The notes under the pieces were generated by a model, which searched no databases, was not told the origin of the DNA, and saw only the letters and a program-made list of their open reading frames with translations. From NCBI RefSeq assembly GCF_025574485.1, contig NZ_JAOBPO010000007.1, positions 45,357 through 109,356 of the forward strand: 64,000 nucleotides of DNA. The letters run 5' to 3'. Position numbers and translations under genes: made by a program. The stretch comes from Kordiimonas aquimaris. Lineage in GTDB: Bacteria; Pseudomonadota; Alphaproteobacteria; Sphingomonadales; Kordiimonadaceae. Each line of letters begins with the position of its first letter. Within the stretch, counting starts at the first letter, position 1. Below, piece by piece: positions 53,187 to 61,867 of the stretch.

Positions 53187-54262
53187 CAGTTATTTTTAAG
53201 GTAACCGCGATCGGCCCACCCTTTATATTTAGCACGAAAAGCCTGAAGCGATTGCCATACACGTTTAAAGTTTGGGTCTTGGTTTTGCATGTCGTTGGCC
53301 ACTTTGTTCCAGGCCGCTTCAAGGCCGGCTAGAACTTCCGGTGACCATGTATGAATTTGAACACCATGTTCAACAAGACGTTCCAATGCATCAGGCTGCA
53401 AAGCTTCGCCTTCTGAGATAGCATGGCGTATATTAGCTGAACACGCTGTTTCAATTAGCAATTGCTGATTCTCGGTTAAACTGTTCCACGCATCAAGGTT
53501 GATCATCAACTCGAAGAAAGTCGACTGCTGATGCCAGCCTGGCATATAATAATGTTTGGCAACTTCGTAAAAGCCCATACGCTCATCAACAGCCGGCATT
53601 GCAAATTCTGTGGCATCAATAGTACCAAGCTCAAGAGCCTGATATATCTCGCCACCAGCAATTAATTGTGGTGCCGCGCCTATCTCTTCCAAAACTTTGG
53701 CGCCAAGACCAAAGAAGCGAATCTTTAAACCTTTAAAGTCATCAAGCGTATTGATTTCACGCTTGAACCATCCTGATGCCTCAGGCGGCGTTAAGCCGCA
53801 AACAATGCTGTGAATATTATGCGTATGATATATCTCTTCAAACATTTCTTTGCCGCCGCCGAAATCAAACCATGCTAGGTACTCGGGGGCAGAAGGGCCG
53901 AAGGGCATTGATGCAAAAAGTTGGAGCGCGAGCTCTTTTCCCGCCCAGTACCCTGGTGTTGACCATCCAGCTTCCACTGCGCCGTAACTAACAGCATCAA
54001 ATGTTTCAAACGGCGGCGCAAGTACACCAGGCTCAAAGAATTTTAATTCTATTGCTCCATTTGAAATTTTGTTTAGTTCAGTCGAAATACGTTTGCCGGA
54101 TGTTCCAATCTGTAACAGTGTTGACGGATAAGTGCTGGTCATTCGCCACTTAACGGGCGCTTCATTAGTTGAAAGTGCATCTGAGTTTGTGTCAGCGCTA
54201 TTGTCAGGGCTGCAACTGCTGATAACCATTGCTGCGCATGCAGCAATATAATGACGAAACAT
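53186..54262 (-). CDS. dctP: TRAP transporter solute-binding protein (DctP family)
   Basis: A 358-residue binding protein with a lipoprotein signal (lipobox ISSC, Cys near residue 17), which is less common than a freely periplasmic DctP. The MTSTYPS start of the mature domain, LKIRFFGLGAKVLEEIGAAP near residue 188 and ELGTIDATEFAMPAVDERMG near residue 211 match the DctP family, including the substrate-carboxylate Arg in the KIRF motif. It starts 23 bases after the coiled-coil gene, with GAGG before the ATG, so it may share that gene's transcript. Confidence 0.92.
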   Translation of the reverse strand: MFRHYIAACAAMVISSCSPDNSADTNSDALSTNEAPVKWRMTSTYPSTLLQIGTSGKRISTELNKISNGAIELKFFEPGVLAPPFETFDAVSYGAVEAGWSTPGYWAGKELALQLFASMPFGPSAPEYLAWFDFGGGKEMFEEIYHTHNIHSIVCGLTPPEASGWFKREINTLDDFKGLKIRFFGLGAKVLEEIGAAPQLIAGGEIYQALELGTIDATEFAMPAVDERMGFYEVAKHYYMPGWHQQSTFFELMINLDAWNSLTENQQLLIETACSANIRHAISEGEALQPDALERLVEHGVQIHTWSPEVLAGLEAAWNKVANDMQNQDPNFKRVWQSLQAFRAKYKGWADRGYLKNN

Positions 54263-54285
54263 AAAAACCTCTATAACACAATTGG

Positions 54286-57069
54286 TTAGTTGAATTTCTT
54301 AAGAGATTGACCAAGCAGAATATATAGTTTGCCCATATCAGATGAAATAAGCGTAATCGAAAGTGCGCTTCCACGATCTCCAATTTGGGCGCGCTCCATC
54401 ATACCTTCAAAATCACGACAGTAACGTGCGACACTTTCTCTGAATTCGCTATCTGTTTTAAATTTATCAGCAATGGCCTTGCGCGTTGTGCGATCACCAA
54501 TTTTTAGCGTGCGACGCATGAAGACCGATTTATCGCCTTCAAGGTAATCTTCCCATATTGTGTCAGGCATATCGTGCGATAATGCTTTGTTAATATCGAT
54601 AGATACAGACTGCAGGCTTTCCATTAGTAATTTTGAAGTGCGCGCAAATTCGTTACGTGTGGCAGATGTGATGCGTTTTTCAATTTCCGTAGTTTTCTCA
54701 ATAAAGTGTTGAGCTTGCTCTGCAATTTTGGACGATTCATTGCCTAGGCGACTAGCGAGAAAGGCACTTTCTTTTTCTGCTTTTTCAGCAGTGTTTTGAT
54801 AATCCTCAAGTACACGGTTAAGTGTGGCTTGCATTTGTTCTTGCAAATAAGTGATACGCTCGTTTGCCTGGTCACTGATTGCTGTCATGCTTGCCGTCAG
54901 CTCTGCGCCAGTTTCATCAACAGAGCGACGCATATCATTTTGAGCACGTTCTGTTTGATCCATCAAAGCCTGACTTGCAGAGTCGAGGCGGGTTGCCGCA
55001 TCTGTCGATGTTTCCGCGAAGCGTGCAATCTGTGCATCCATGCGTTCCGTTGAGCGATCAAGGTTCTGAATAACTTCGCCAGCTTCTTGAGCAATACGCT
55101 CGCGTTCCCCGGCAAATGCTTCGGCTGCCCGACCAAGTTTTTGGCTGGTGTCCTGTAGTTGACTATCAAGTTCTTCAGAACTTTTTGATAGCTTGCTCGC
55201 TTGTGTTTCAAGTGTTTGAGCTGCGAGTTCGGATTTTTGATCAATATCGGTAACATTGCTTGCTAATGCTGATGCTTTCTCAGAAAGATGGCTTTCTACA
55301 GTTGTTGCCTGCTCCTGAAGGCTGTGGCTTTGTGCTGTAAACCTTTCGGCTGCCTCAATAACCTTATGTGCTGCGTCGTCAGAAGCTGCATGCAAAGCAT
55401 CGCGTTGACGTGTTAGATCATCCTCAAGGCGTGATAACTTCATCCTCGTGTCGTTAAGGAGATCAGAGAGCAAGCCGCTTTGCTCTCCCATTTTCGCTTG
55501 GACTCCTTCGATGTCAGCACTTGTTTTCTGTGATTGTTCGGATAAATTACCCGTGGTTTCAGCTATTTGTTCCGCAGCGTTTGTTAAATCCTTGGCAACG
55601 TTTTCGCCTTTAACAGCCATTTCATTCATTTGATCTTCAACACTTGCACGCAACTGACGGATATGCTGCAAGGTCCGTTCCGCTGTTGCTTCTGCTTCAT
55701 CAGCAGCAGCACTGCTATGGCTTGTGATTGCTTCCATCGTTGAAGATAAAGCACGTTTCGCGCGATCAAGGCCGTCTTCAAGAACCATATCCACTTGTTT
55801 GGCGTGCTCTAGCACCTGTTTGCCTGTTTCTTCTGTTGTTTTAATCGTTTGTGCATGAACTTGTGCGCTTGCTTCAAGGGCAGAGGTACTATGTTCTTCC
55901 AGTGACAAACCTGCTTCTTCCAGCATAGCTCTAGCGTTCTTTACTGTATTGATGACTTGTTCAGACATGAAGGTTGCGCGCTCTGAGAATACTTTAGACA
56001 CATTGTTAGTGCTCTCTAGTGCTTCAGTAGCTGCTGTTCGAACCTCGCCGACATGACTGCGCAGTGTCGCTTCTATTTTTTCAGATTCTTTTGCGGCCAG
56101 CTCCGCTAGTTCTTTCAGTACAGAACCCTGGGTGTGCATATGCTCTGATAACTCGGCTGAGCGACCTTCCAGTCCTTCAACATCATGGCGGAATTTCTCC
56201 ATGCCGCCCAGAACTTTGTCTGTTACGGTTTGTAGGCGAAGCTCGACCTCTACGGCAATCTCCTGAACCTCGTTAACGCGTCCGCTGACATGGTCACCGG
56301 CGCGATCAAGGCGCGTTTCGAAATCTTCAGTTGCTTTACCAAAGGCATCAAGGCTTGTGTTAACGCGGTCGCGTGCATGGTCAGCTGTCGCTGCAGCTGA
56401 TGTTCCCGCACCTTCGACACGGTCATGAATGCTTTGCACAAGCGTTTCAAGGTTTTCCATGCGCGTTTCGACATCTTTGGTTAACACTTCAATTGAGTCT
56501 TTTTCGCGCGCCAGTAACTCTCTAATGCTAACTGTGCGCGCTTCCGTGTCTGCAGTTGCGGAAAAAAGGTCACTGATTTGAGATTGAAAGCGGTTTTCCA
56601 GATTACTTAGGCGATCAGATGCCAAATCTGCAACAGCATCAATATTTGTAAGTTCTTTAGTCAGTGTCTTATTAAGCTGGGCTAAGCGTTCTTCTGCAAT
56701 TTCTACTGGAGCAACTGCTTTATGCAGGTTCTGCGCAATGGCCAGACGTCGTTCCAACAACGGGTCTGTTCGCTGAAAAGCAAGCGCCACTAACCAAAAT
56801 ATTGCAATAGGGGTGCTGTAGCCGGCAACAATGCTGGCAAGCTCAATGATTGTCAGTGAGGTAAATTCTGTAGACAGTAAAAAGTAAATGGATGCAGCGG
56901 TCCATATGGTTGACGCTGTACCGGCCAGTATAACAGGGAGCAGTCGACGTTTGTTACGTGACCGTTGTCGTACAGTTTGTTGCTGATTTTCGGTTTCAAT
57001 TGTCTGATTATCAGTTTTGTCGACGTCCTGACTAACGTCAGTAAAATTTGTATCCACTCTGGACATCAT
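54286..57069 (-). CDS. Large membrane-anchored coiled-coil protein, TipN-like
   Basis: A 927-residue protein. Residues 1-42 are polar, two membrane helices follow (about 43-65 and 74-98), and about residues 110-800 form a long coiled coil rich in Ala, Glu, Gln, Lys and Ser. The C-terminal 120 residues are a compact helical domain (PDTIWEDYLEGDKSVFMRR, YCRDFEGMMERAQ, GSALSITLISSDMGKLYILL). The two-helix-plus-coil layout and size match Caulobacter TipN, the birth-scar polarity factor. Homology is inferred from architecture; an unrelated pole-organising coiled coil is the alternative. It leads into the TRAP operon. Confidence 0.7.
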   Translation of the reverse strand: MMSRVDTNFTDVSQDVDKTDNQTIETENQQQTVRQRSRNKRRLLPVILAGTASTIWTAASIYFLLSTEFTSLTIIELASIVAGYSTPIAIFWLVALAFQRTDPLLERRLAIAQNLHKAVAPVEIAEERLAQLNKTLTKELTNIDAVADLASDRLSNLENRFQSQISDLFSATADTEARTVSIRELLAREKDSIEVLTKDVETRMENLETLVQSIHDRVEGAGTSAAATADHARDRVNTSLDAFGKATEDFETRLDRAGDHVSGRVNEVQEIAVEVELRLQTVTDKVLGGMEKFRHDVEGLEGRSAELSEHMHTQGSVLKELAELAAKESEKIEATLRSHVGEVRTAATEALESTNNVSKVFSERATFMSEQVINTVKNARAMLEEAGLSLEEHSTSALEASAQVHAQTIKTTEETGKQVLEHAKQVDMVLEDGLDRAKRALSSTMEAITSHSSAAADEAEATAERTLQHIRQLRASVEDQMNEMAVKGENVAKDLTNAAEQIAETTGNLSEQSQKTSADIEGVQAKMGEQSGLLSDLLNDTRMKLSRLEDDLTRQRDALHAASDDAAHKVIEAAERFTAQSHSLQEQATTVESHLSEKASALASNVTDIDQKSELAAQTLETQASKLSKSSEELDSQLQDTSQKLGRAAEAFAGERERIAQEAGEVIQNLDRSTERMDAQIARFAETSTDAATRLDSASQALMDQTERAQNDMRRSVDETGAELTASMTAISDQANERITYLQEQMQATLNRVLEDYQNTAEKAEKESAFLASRLGNESSKIAEQAQHFIEKTTEIEKRITSATRNEFARTSKLLMESLQSVSIDINKALSHDMPDTIWEDYLEGDKSVFMRRTLKIGDRTTRKAIADKFKTDSEFRESVARYCRDFEGMMERAQIGDRGSALSITLISSDMGKLYILLGQSLKKFN

Positions 57070-57244
57070 GCTCCCCGTTCCTGCCCATGATCAATTTCAC
57101 AGTTTCACTTTAGCTTTCCAGCGTCAATACCTGCGTTGCCTGAACGATCATATTCAGCAGTATTAAACGAGAGTTGTGGCAAAAAAATGAGCGTCGGCTA
57201 TGATGCATATTATATACCGCATATAAAGCTGACAGGAAAAGGTA

Positions 57245-57523
57245 ATGTCAGACAGTATAGATAAAAGCCTCTCAGTTGCTAAGAGGCGATTAAAAACACC
57301 ACGACCTACAAATGTGCAGCGCATATATTTGATGCGCGGCCTGCAGCAACCTGGCGGTAAATTGCCATTGTTTGATGTTGATGGTCAGCGATATAAAGCG
57401 CAGACGATTCAGTCGTGTATTAAGAATGGTTGGTGTGAACACTGGTTTAGGAATCCAGCTAAACCAGATTGGCTAGTATGTAAATTAACGGAACAAGGCC
57501 GGAAAGCCTTAAAATCCAAGTAA
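57245..57523 (+). CDS. Putative winged-helix protein
   Basis: A 92-residue basic protein. The layout YLMRGLQQPGGKLPLFDVDG, then AQTIQSCIKNGWCEHWF and KLTEQGRKALK resembles a small winged-helix DNA-binding domain (helix-helix-wing with a terminal LTxxGR). Its stop overlaps the HPt start (TAATG), so the two are translationally coupled. A GGAAAAGG site precedes the ATG. The DNA-binding role is an inference. Confidence 0.65.
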   Translation: MSDSIDKSLSVAKRRLKTPRPTNVQRIYLMRGLQQPGGKLPLFDVDGQRYKAQTIQSCIKNGWCEHWFRNPAKPDWLVCKLTEQGRKALKSK

Positions 57524-57879
57524 TGATTCACTCCGATGTTGTTATTCTAGATCAGGAACACCTGTTTTCATACACAAGTGGCGATGAAGACCTTCAAAAA
57601 CGTATTTTAGAGTTATTTATAGAAAATGCCCCTAGTTACTTGGCAACGCTTTCCAGACCCAATAATGAGAATTGGCGTTCTGATGCACACAAACTCAAAG
57701 GGACTGCACGTGCGATTGGGGCTAAACGTTTAGCTGAAATTGCTGAGAAGGCTGAAAAGCTTGGTGTAAAGCAAGTTTCTAATGCTGACCAGCGGACCAT
57801 GCTACTTCTTTTGCACCAAGTTCTTGATGAGACAATTAATTTTATAAAAGCTGCTTATTTTCCTAATAGAGTTTTGTAA
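57523..57879 (+). CDS. Histidine phosphotransfer (HPt) domain protein
   Basis: A 118-residue stand-alone HPt protein. The phosphoacceptor motif AHKLKGTARAIGAKRL places the His at residue 56, followed by the usual helical bundle. It would relay phosphate between a hybrid kinase and a receiver. It is coupled to the upstream winged-helix gene, and a receiver gene follows 64 bases on. Confidence 0.88.
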   Translation: MIHSDVVILDQEHLFSYTSGDEDLQKRILELFIENAPSYLATLSRPNNENWRSDAHKLKGTARAIGAKRLAEIAEKAEKLGVKQVSNADQRTMLLLLHQVLDETINFIKAAYFPNRVL

Positions 57880-57943
57880 TAATTAACTTTTGATATGTAA
57901 CGTCCATTTTGAGACTGGGTTATGACACCAAGGGTTTGTGTGA

Positions 57944-58495
57944 ATGTCTGATTATGATTTTGATAGGGTTAATGTATTACTGGCGGAAGATAGTCCGTTT
58001 ATACGTTCGCTCTTGGTCAATTCTTTGAAAGTTCTAGGCGTTGGAAATGTTTTTGCTGTTGAACATGGCGGCGACGCGATTCATTTTTTACAAAGAGTAA
58101 AGAACGAGCCCATGCGTGTTGGTGTTCAGCAGATTGATATTGTTATTTCAAACTGGGATATGCATCCAATTGACGGCATGATGTTCTTGCGCTGGGTCCG
58201 CAGACATAAGGATAGCCCAGATCGGTTTGTGCCATTTATGTTTATCACAAGTTACACTGAGCCAGAACGTGTTCTGCAAGCGCGCGAAATGGGTGTGACT
58301 GACATGTTGGCAAAGCCTTTCACGATCAAACACATTGGTGAGAAGCTGATTAGTATAATCGAGCGCCCACGACAGTTTGTGCATACAAAAGATTTCTTTG
58401 GACCGGACCGAAGACGGCAAAAATTAGACTTTGGGGGGCCTGAAAGGCGCATACTAAACGATAAAAGCGAGGGTGTGGAGATTATTCGTGGATAA
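57944..58495 (+). CDS. Receiver-domain protein with Asn at the phosphoacceptor site
   Basis: A 183-residue CheY-like protein. The acidic pair E15-D16 (LLAEDSPFIRS), the switch Thr/Ser in FITSYTEPERV and the Lys of LAKPFT are present. At the phosphoacceptor position, however, the sequence is VISNWDMHPIDG: Asn (residue 70, codon AAC at 58151-58153) replaces the Asp, and the third residue is Asp where CheY has Asn. The tail FFGPDRRRQ...GPERR is typical of a small alphaproteobacterial receiver group. It may be phosphate-independent or a stand-in binding partner of the HPt proteins on either side. Confidence 0.87.
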   Translation: MSDYDFDRVNVLLAEDSPFIRSLLVNSLKVLGVGNVFAVEHGGDAIHFLQRVKNEPMRVGVQQIDIVISNWDMHPIDGMMFLRWVRRHKDSPDRFVPFMFITSYTEPERVLQAREMGVTDMLAKPFTIKHIGEKLISIIERPRQFVHTKDFFGPDRRRQKLDFGGPERRILNDKSEGVEIIRG

Positions 58496-58994
58496 GAATA
58501 AACCAGTAATCGTAAGGTTTTATCGCTTTAAAAACCGGCTGAAAGAAAAAACAGCGGGCCTGGCACCTGGCAACACGTCTATTTCTAAGGAAGCAATGGA
58601 AGCAGCTCAGCAAGCGCTTTCAAAAATGTCAGAAGATTACCCTGATTGGGTTTCTAGTTTGATAGTTAAGCTTCAAGAACAACACAGTCGCTGTGTTGAT
58701 ACACCAGAAAAAAGGCACGAATTATTCGAAGAAATTAATCGTATCGCGCACGACATGAAGGGGCAGGGCGGCACATTTGGGTACCCGCTCATCACGGCTT
58801 TTTCTGACTCGTTATATGGTTTTACCGTCAAACGCCCCGGAGAGATAACGGATAATCAGATTGAGTTAGTTAAATCACACCTTGATGCAATGCGGGCTGT
58901 CATTCGCGGGCGTGTAGCGGGTGACGGTGGCGAAATGGGTGAAAAATTAAGTGAAAGCCTCAACGAAGCCATTGCTAAGTATGATGATAGCTAA
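58488..58994 (+). CDS. HPt-like protein (second in cluster)
   Basis: About 168 residues. A basic N-terminal extension (about 1-22) precedes a helical domain with the motif IAHDMKGQGGTFGYPLITAF, whose His is residue 88; this matches the HxxKG HPt signature. GTG 58488 overlaps the stop of the receiver gene, so they are coupled. It may interact with the Asn-type receiver. A perfect inverted repeat lies 37 bases downstream. Confidence 0.75.
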   Translation: MDKNKPVIVRFYRFKNRLKEKTAGLAPGNTSISKEAMEAAQQALSKMSEDYPDWVSSLIVKLQEQHSRCVDTPEKRHELFEEINRIAHDMKGQGGTFGYPLITAFSDSLYGFTVKRPGEITDNQIELVKSHLDAMRAVIRGRVAGDGGEMGEKLSESLNEAIAKYDDS

Positions 58995-59030
58995 CGAACA
59001 TACCTCAACATCTATTGCACAGCTTGGTAG

Positions 59031-59047
59031 TTAAGAAGCTTTCTTAA
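59031..59047. other. Perfect 17-bp inverted repeat between HPt and PhoX-like genes
   Basis: TTAAGAA, GCT, TTCTTAA read the same on both strands apart from the centre. It may be an operator for the PhoX-like gene or a weak 3' hairpin; there is no T tract. Confidence 0.4.
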
Positions 59048-59207
59048 TATTACAGACCTTCGCTTTTAAAAATGCTGTCAAGTATGATGGTGTGTAATTC
59101 AAAATTCATGAATACTTGCTAAAAGACTGTGCATTCCATTAGTGTTGGACGGCGAGTCAAGATTTCGCAGCATTTAATATCTTGCATGGTAATACATAGG
59201 ATCATCA

Positions 59208-60575
59208 ATGAAAATATCTCGTAGACAATTTGCTATTGGAGCCGGCAGCGTAGCATTTATGGGCTTGGCAAAAAATGCCAATGCGCTTGAGGTTTATGGC
59301 AAACAACCAATGAGTATTGGATATGGTGACTTGAGGACGGACAAGAATGGATTGCTTGATTTGCCCGAAGGATTCTCTTACCGCGTTATTTCGTCTCTAG
59401 GGGATCACATGGATGACGGATTACTGGTTCCTGATAGGGCCGATGGGATGGGCTGTTTTAAGCTTGATAGTGATCACGTAGCCCTTGTTCGTAATCACGA
59501 ACTTCCTTCAGACCGGCATGATCTTGGCCCGTTTCCAGCTAAGCAATCGTCGGATATATTGACCTTCGACAAAGATGATGAAGGGAGGCCTTTGCCAGGG
59601 GGAACGTCTACGATCGTCTACAACATGGTAACCGGCGAGCGTGTTCGGGAGCACATGAGCTTGTTGGGTACAATACGTAACTGTTCTGGCGGCATTACTC
59701 CATGGGGTAGCTGGTTGACATGTGAAGAGAATGTATCTCGCGCCGGTGAAATGGTCGGGAAAGATCATGGGTGGGTATTTGAAGTGCCAGCCAATGAGAC
59801 AGGCTTGGTTGACCCTGTTCCACTAAAAGCGTTAGGTCGATTTAATCATGAGGCAGCTGCAATTGATCCAAGAACAGGTATTGTTTATTTAACTGAAGAT
59901 CGAAACGATAGCTTGTTTTATCGCTTCTTACCCAATGTAAACGGTGACTTGAGTAAAGGTGGCCGTTTGCAAGCCATGGCTTTTGTTGAAGATACAGTTT
60001 CCAGTGATACTCGCAATTGGGAAACTGTTGGTTTTGAATTAGGTAACTGGCGTAATGTCCGCTGGATTGATTTAGACAACACGGATAGCCCAGAAGATGA
60101 CTTGCGGTTGCGGGGGCATGCTGACGGTGCGGCCATTTTTGCGCGCGGAGAAGGAATACACTGGGGCGATAGTGAATTATATTTCACATGCACTTCTGGC
60201 GGCGCGGCTGAGCTTGGCCAAATCATGCGTTATGTGCCATCCGCACATGAAGGACTCGCTGAAGAAGCGCAAACTCCCGGGAAACTTCAACTGTTTCTTG
60301 AATCAGATGACCCGAAAAACTTCAATTACGGTGACAACCTTACCGTTGCTCCAAATGGCCACCTAATTGTTTGCGAGGATCAATATACGGAGGTTGTCGA
60401 TAATCATTTAAGGGGAGTAACTCCTGACGGAGAAGTGTATCCGTTCGCAAGGCTGAGGGTTCAAACTGAACCTGCGGGTGCATGCTTCTCACCGGACGGG
60501 GCTACTCTTTTTGTTAATGTATATAGCCCAGCAATGACGCTTGCGATTACTGGTCCATGGGACAATCTGAAGTAA
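59208..60575 (+). CDS. Tat-exported PhoX-like (DUF839) protein
   Basis: A 455-residue protein. The signal peptide carries the twin-arginine motif SRRQFAIG, so it is folded before export by TatABC, also encoded in this window. The mature part is a beta-propeller of the DUF839/PhoX type: LPEGFSYRVISSLGDHMDDG, VRNHE, GGITPWGSWLTCEENVSRAG and GRFNHEAAAIDPRTGIVYLT. PhoX enzymes are Ca/Fe-dependent phosphatases; the conserved GGxTPWGTWLTCEE block is present. Phosphatase activity is likely but not certain because the family also has uncharacterised members. Confidence 0.88.
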   Translation: MKISRRQFAIGAGSVAFMGLAKNANALEVYGKQPMSIGYGDLRTDKNGLLDLPEGFSYRVISSLGDHMDDGLLVPDRADGMGCFKLDSDHVALVRNHELPSDRHDLGPFPAKQSSDILTFDKDDEGRPLPGGTSTIVYNMVTGERVREHMSLLGTIRNCSGGITPWGSWLTCEENVSRAGEMVGKDHGWVFEVPANETGLVDPVPLKALGRFNHEAAAIDPRTGIVYLTEDRNDSLFYRFLPNVNGDLSKGGRLQAMAFVEDTVSSDTRNWETVGFELGNWRNVRWIDLDNTDSPEDDLRLRGHADGAAIFARGEGIHWGDSELYFTCTSGGAAELGQIMRYVPSAHEGLAEEAQTPGKLQLFLESDDPKNFNYGDNLTVAPNGHLIVCEDQYTEVVDNHLRGVTPDGEVYPFARLRVQTEPAGACFSPDGATLFVNVYSPAMTLAITGPWDNLK

Positions 60576-60682
60576 GTTTTGAGCTTGTGCTTAGGTTTTT
60601 CACAATCTGTCAGTCAAGAATGGGCGCTTAATGCTGTGTCGCCATAGGCGGAAAACTAAAGTAGATGCTTACTTATATGAAG

Positions 60683-61858
60683 TTAACGTCGCAGTTCTTT
60701 CATAGCGCTATCAATACCTGATAGAGACAGTGAGTACATCTTATCTTGCATCAATGTTTTCATGATTTGAATTGATTGGCTGTAACGCCAATGTTCTTCA
60801 GGTATTGGGTTTAACCACACTGATTTTTGATAAATATTACCAAGGCGCTTCATCCAGACTTCGCCTGATTCTTCATTCCAATGCTCAACTGACCCGCCAG
60901 GATAAGTTATTTCATAAGGGCTCATTGATGCATCACCAATGAAAATGACTTTATAGTCATGAGGGTAGGTGTGCAAAACATCCATTGTCGACATTGTTTC
61001 GTTGTGGCGGCGGCTATTGTCTTTCCAGACGCGCTCATAAAGGCAGTTGTGGAAGTAGAAAAACTCTAAATGTTTAAATTCACTGCGAGCAGCAGAAAAC
61101 AGTTCTTCGCAGACTTTGATGTGCGGGTCCATAGAACCGCCAACATCGAAGAATAGAAGCAGTTTTACAGCGTTATGGCGTTCAGGAACCATTTTAATAT
61201 CAAGAAAGCCGTTATGTGCGGTTGAGTGGATCGTGCCATCAAGGTCAAGCTCTGTTGCTTCGCCTTCACGTGCAAATTGTCGTAGTTTTCTCAAGGCTAC
61301 TTTGATGTTACGGGTGCCAAGCTCAATGCTGTCATCAAGATTTTTAAACTCGCGTTTATCCCAAACCTTGATTGCGCGGCCATGGCGGCCTTTGTCTTGC
61401 CCAATTCGGACACCCTCGGGGTTGTAACCATATGCCCCAAAAGGGCTTTTACCAGCAGTGCCAATCCATTTATTGCCACCTTGATGGCGTTTTTCTTGTT
61501 CTTCGAGGCGCTTTTTCAGCGTCTCCATAATCTCGTCCCAATCACCTAAAGATTTGATCTCATCCATTTCTTCTTTACTGAGATATAGTTCAGCCAGCTT
61601 TTCAAGCCATTCTTTTGGTATCTCATGTGCTTCGTCATCAGCTATAAACTCAATACCCTCAAACACCTTACCGAAGATACGATCAAATCTATCTAGTTTG
61701 CTTTCATCTTTAACGAAAATAGATCGGGACAGAAAATAGAAATCGTCAACGCTATAGTTCGCGCATCCTGCTTCCATTGCTTCCATCAAGGTCATATATT
61801 CCTTGATACTAACGGGTAGCCCGCCGTCTTTAAGTTCATAGAAGAAATTAATGAACAT
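60683..61858 (-). CDS. VWA-domain protein, CoxE-like
   Basis: A 391-residue protein. The N-terminal half is helical (NFFYELKDGGLPVSIKEYMT). A von Willebrand A domain starts near residue 228 with LLFFDVGGSMDPHIKVCEEL; the MIDAS motif reads DVGGS instead of DxSxS, as in other CoxE-like proteins. It normally pairs with a MoxR ATPase to load or remodel a target complex. The ATPase gene lies 9 bases upstream, so the two form an operon. The target is unknown. Confidence 0.9.
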   Translation of the reverse strand: MFINFFYELKDGGLPVSIKEYMTLMEAMEAGCANYSVDDFYFLSRSIFVKDESKLDRFDRIFGKVFEGIEFIADDEAHEIPKEWLEKLAELYLSKEEMDEIKSLGDWDEIMETLKKRLEEQEKRHQGGNKWIGTAGKSPFGAYGYNPEGVRIGQDKGRHGRAIKVWDKREFKNLDDSIELGTRNIKVALRKLRQFAREGEATELDLDGTIHSTAHNGFLDIKMVPERHNAVKLLLFFDVGGSMDPHIKVCEELFSAARSEFKHLEFFYFHNCLYERVWKDNSRRHNETMSTMDVLHTYPHDYKVIFIGDASMSPYEITYPGGSVEHWNEESGEVWMKRLGNIYQKSVWLNPIPEEHWRYSQSIQIMKTLMQDKMYSLSLSGIDSAMKELRR

Positions 61859-61867
61859 TGGGGTACT

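Noticed and set aside
59031..59047. CtrA box in the HPt-PhoX gap
   Set aside because: Two TTAA elements are present, but nine bases separate them instead of seven; it is better read as an inverted repeat.
59080..59110. Pho box before the PhoX-like gene
   Set aside because: Only one CTGTCA half-site is present, with no second copy 11 bases on.
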